From Saprospiraceae bacterium (lineage in GTDB: Bacteria > Bacteroidota > Bacteroidia > Chitinophagales > Saprospiraceae), in NCBI GenBank assembly GCA_020436865.1, contig JAGQXA010000756.1, forward strand, positions 1 through 6,252: DNA of 6,252 bases. The letters are read 5' to 3'. Positions 4,899 to 6,252 of the stretch are shown piece after piece. The notes beneath the pieces were generated by a model that was given only the letters and a program-made list of their open reading frames with translations, made no database searches and was not told the origin of the DNA. How positions within the stretch are numbered: the first letter of the stretch is position 1; every line of letters begins with the position of its first letter. A program made the position numbers and the translations under genes.

Positions 4899-6252
4899 AT
4901 GACCAGAGTATCCCCTCTGCTGCTGACCATCCTATTTACCACGATCAGCTGCGATTTGCTTGACCTCGTTGGCGGTGGCATTTTCAACGGAGACAATCCA
5001 CCTCAAATTCAGTTCGGTGCAGAAGCCAACCCGACCGGTAATCCCATCGGCGGCGGCGAAGGCTATTCCGAGATCTTTACCAACGGCGATTATGTCGTAC
5101 ACGATGCCGGCGAACTGCTCCTGGCATTCGCCGTGGCCCAACCGGGGGAGGTCATCTATGTCGCGCCCGACTCAGAGATCAACATGAACGGCAATGACCA
5201 GCTCTTTATTCCGGAAGGCGTGACCTTGGCCGGCAACCGCGGGCAAAACGGTTCGCCCGGCCCGCTGCTGTACATGACCTATGTGAATACTGGCGACATC
5301 CTCTTCCGGCCGGAAACGGGCACGCGGATCACCGGCCTGCGGATCAAGGGCCCGGAAGCCGACCTGCCCGATATCGACTACGATGTCAATCCGGCTACCA
5401 AATCGCGCGGTTTCCGCATTCATGGGGCCACCCAGGTCGAGATCGACAACTGCGAGATCTCCAACTGGCAACGCGCCGGCATCGAGGTGGAGATCAACGC
5501 CTCCGATGTGTATATCCACCATAACCACCTGCACGACGTGCATTCCTACCCGGTCAGCGTGCTGAGCTATTCCACGCCCCCGGTGCTGATCGAGGCCAAC
5601 CGCATCGACTGGATCTGGCACGCTACCGCCGGCGCCGGCGATCCGGGCAGCGGCTACGAGGCCCGCTACAACATCATCACGCGCAAAGCAGTACCCGATT
5701 CCTGGCAGCCATACGATGGCAGCCACGCCATCGACATGCACGCCGACGACGAGATCGAAGCGTCGAGAGATCAACTGGTCGGCGCCGACGTGATCCGGAT
5801 CAGTTACAATACCTTCATCGAAGAAGCCGAAGGCGATCCTTCGGTTGCACTGCACCGCGACGCCTACATCCGCGGCGTTCCGCGCATCATCGCCGAATTC
5901 CACCACAATTGCTTCCTAAATACCGACCCGGCCCAGGCAATAGTACACATGGGCGGAAACGTCTGGGTACACCATAACCTCTATGGACCGGACAGTACCC
6001 TGGTGGTGATCGCCGACGAAACGACGCCGCAGATCCTGTTTCACAATCCGCCGCCGCCCGACGAAGAAGTTCCTGTTATGACCGGCGACTTCCTCGAGGT
6101 CGATGTCGAAGTGAATGTACTGGATCAGCTGGAACTGTCCATCGTACGGATCGAACTGAATGGGGAAGAGATCTATGCCGGTACGGGCGCACCGGCTCCA
6201 GGTGAGTTGATGATCGACCTCACGGAGTTAGACCCCGCAATGCCGTATCACG
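4899..6252 (+). CDS. Probable lipoprotein with right-handed parallel beta-helix domain, 3' truncated
   Basis: The frame is open from ATG 4899-4901 to the window end, 451 codons without a stop. Residues 1-18 look like a lipoprotein signal (MTRVSPLLLTILFTTISC): Cys18 follows T-I-S, a loose lipobox, so surface or periplasmic anchoring is likely but not certain. Residues 33-70 form a glycine/proline-rich linker. From about 75 to 380 the sequence has the short strand-turn rungs of a right-handed parallel beta-helix: a leading ELLLAFAVAQPGEVIYVAPD, then ITGLRIKG, GFRIHGATQVEIDNCEISN, AGIEVEINASDVYIHHNHLHDV, VLIEANRID, IRISYNTFIEEA and VWVHHNLYG. This fold is common in polysaccharide lyases and surface adhesins; I can see no family-specific catalytic set. 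From about 395 an Ig-like/beta-sandwich domain appears to begin (FLEVDVEVNVLDQLELSIVRIELNGEEIY). It lies 122 nt after the MORN/TonB gene on the same strand. Confidence 0.82.
   Translation, partial: MTRVSPLLLTILFTTISCDLLDLVGGGIFNGDNPPQIQFGAEANPTGNPIGGGEGYSEIFTNGDYVVHDAGELLLAFAVAQPGEVIYVAPDSEINMNGNDQLFIPEGVTLAGNRGQNGSPGPLLYMTYVNTGDILFRPETGTRITGLRIKGPEADLPDIDYDVNPATKSRGFRIHGATQVEIDNCEISNWQRAGIEVEINASDVYIHHNHLHDVHSYPVSVLSYSTPPVLIEANRIDWIWHATAGAGDPGSGYEARYNIITRKAVPDSWQPYDGSHAIDMHADDEIEASRDQLVGADVIRISYNTFIEEAEGDPSVALHRDAYIRGVPRIIAEFHHNCFLNTDPAQAIVHMGGNVWVHHNLYGPDSTLVVIADETTPQILFHNPPPPDEEVPVMTGDFLEVDVEVNVLDQLELSIVRIELNGEEIYAGTGAPAPGELMIDLTELDPAMPYH

Noticed and set aside
5172..5906. 244-residue minus-strand frame
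   Set aside because: Antisense to the beta-helix gene; open only because of GC-rich third positions, with a valine/aspartate-rich translation and no motif.
1..6252. CRISPR array, transposon, tRNA/rRNA or toxin-antitoxin content
   Set aside because: No regularly spaced repeats, transposase, clover-leaf or rRNA-like sequence was seen. The YwqK-type repeats are sometimes labelled antitoxin-like, but here they are in a signal-peptide protein with no toxin partner.

Overview
The window looks like chromosomal DNA from a member of the Bacteroidota, probably a moderately GC-rich lineage such as the Saprospiria/Lewinella group; the lower rank is a guess. Evidence: a C-terminal type IX secretion (Por) sorting tail at the left edge, a TonB C-terminal domain fused to MORN/YwqK-type repeats, candidate promoters of the Bacteroidota TAnnTTTG type, and starts preceded by A-rich DNA rather than clear Shine-Dalgarno sites.

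Layout. (1) Positions 1-245, + strand: the last ~80 codons of a T9SS-secreted protein. (2) A hairpin with a T-rich flank at 255-292 separates it from two convergent minus-strand genes: a secreted SnoaL-like/DUF4440 (SgcJ/EcaC-type) protein (838 down to 302) and, upstream of it, a 63-residue single-pass membrane protein (1071 down to 880). (3) A 315-bp divergent intergenic region (1072-1386) carries one TAnnTTTG-like element on each strand. (4) A five-gene + strand cluster follows (1387-4776): two tandem paralogues of exactly 203 residues each (N-terminal beta-rich domain plus TPR and a TPR end-of-group motif), a two-TM protein with a PH-like cytosolic tail, a RimJ/RimL-type GNAT acetyltransferase overlapping it by 4 nt, and an exported MORN-repeat/TonB-C protein. 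(5) After a 122-bp gap, a probable outer-membrane lipoprotein with a right-handed parallel beta-helix starts at 4899 and runs off the right edge.

How the genes may work together. Tight spacing (112, 37, -4 and about 65 nt) suggests the five genes are co-transcribed, but no shared pathway is evident. The set mixes protein-interaction modules (TPR, MORN), a membrane PH-like protein and an acetyltransferase. I see no recognisable defence, mobile-element, CRISPR, tRNA or rRNA content. The most notable features are the tandem paralogue pair, with local DNA near-identity suggesting gene conversion, and its unassigned N-terminal domain, which faintly resembles FAIM1. I do not see convincing evidence for a new system.
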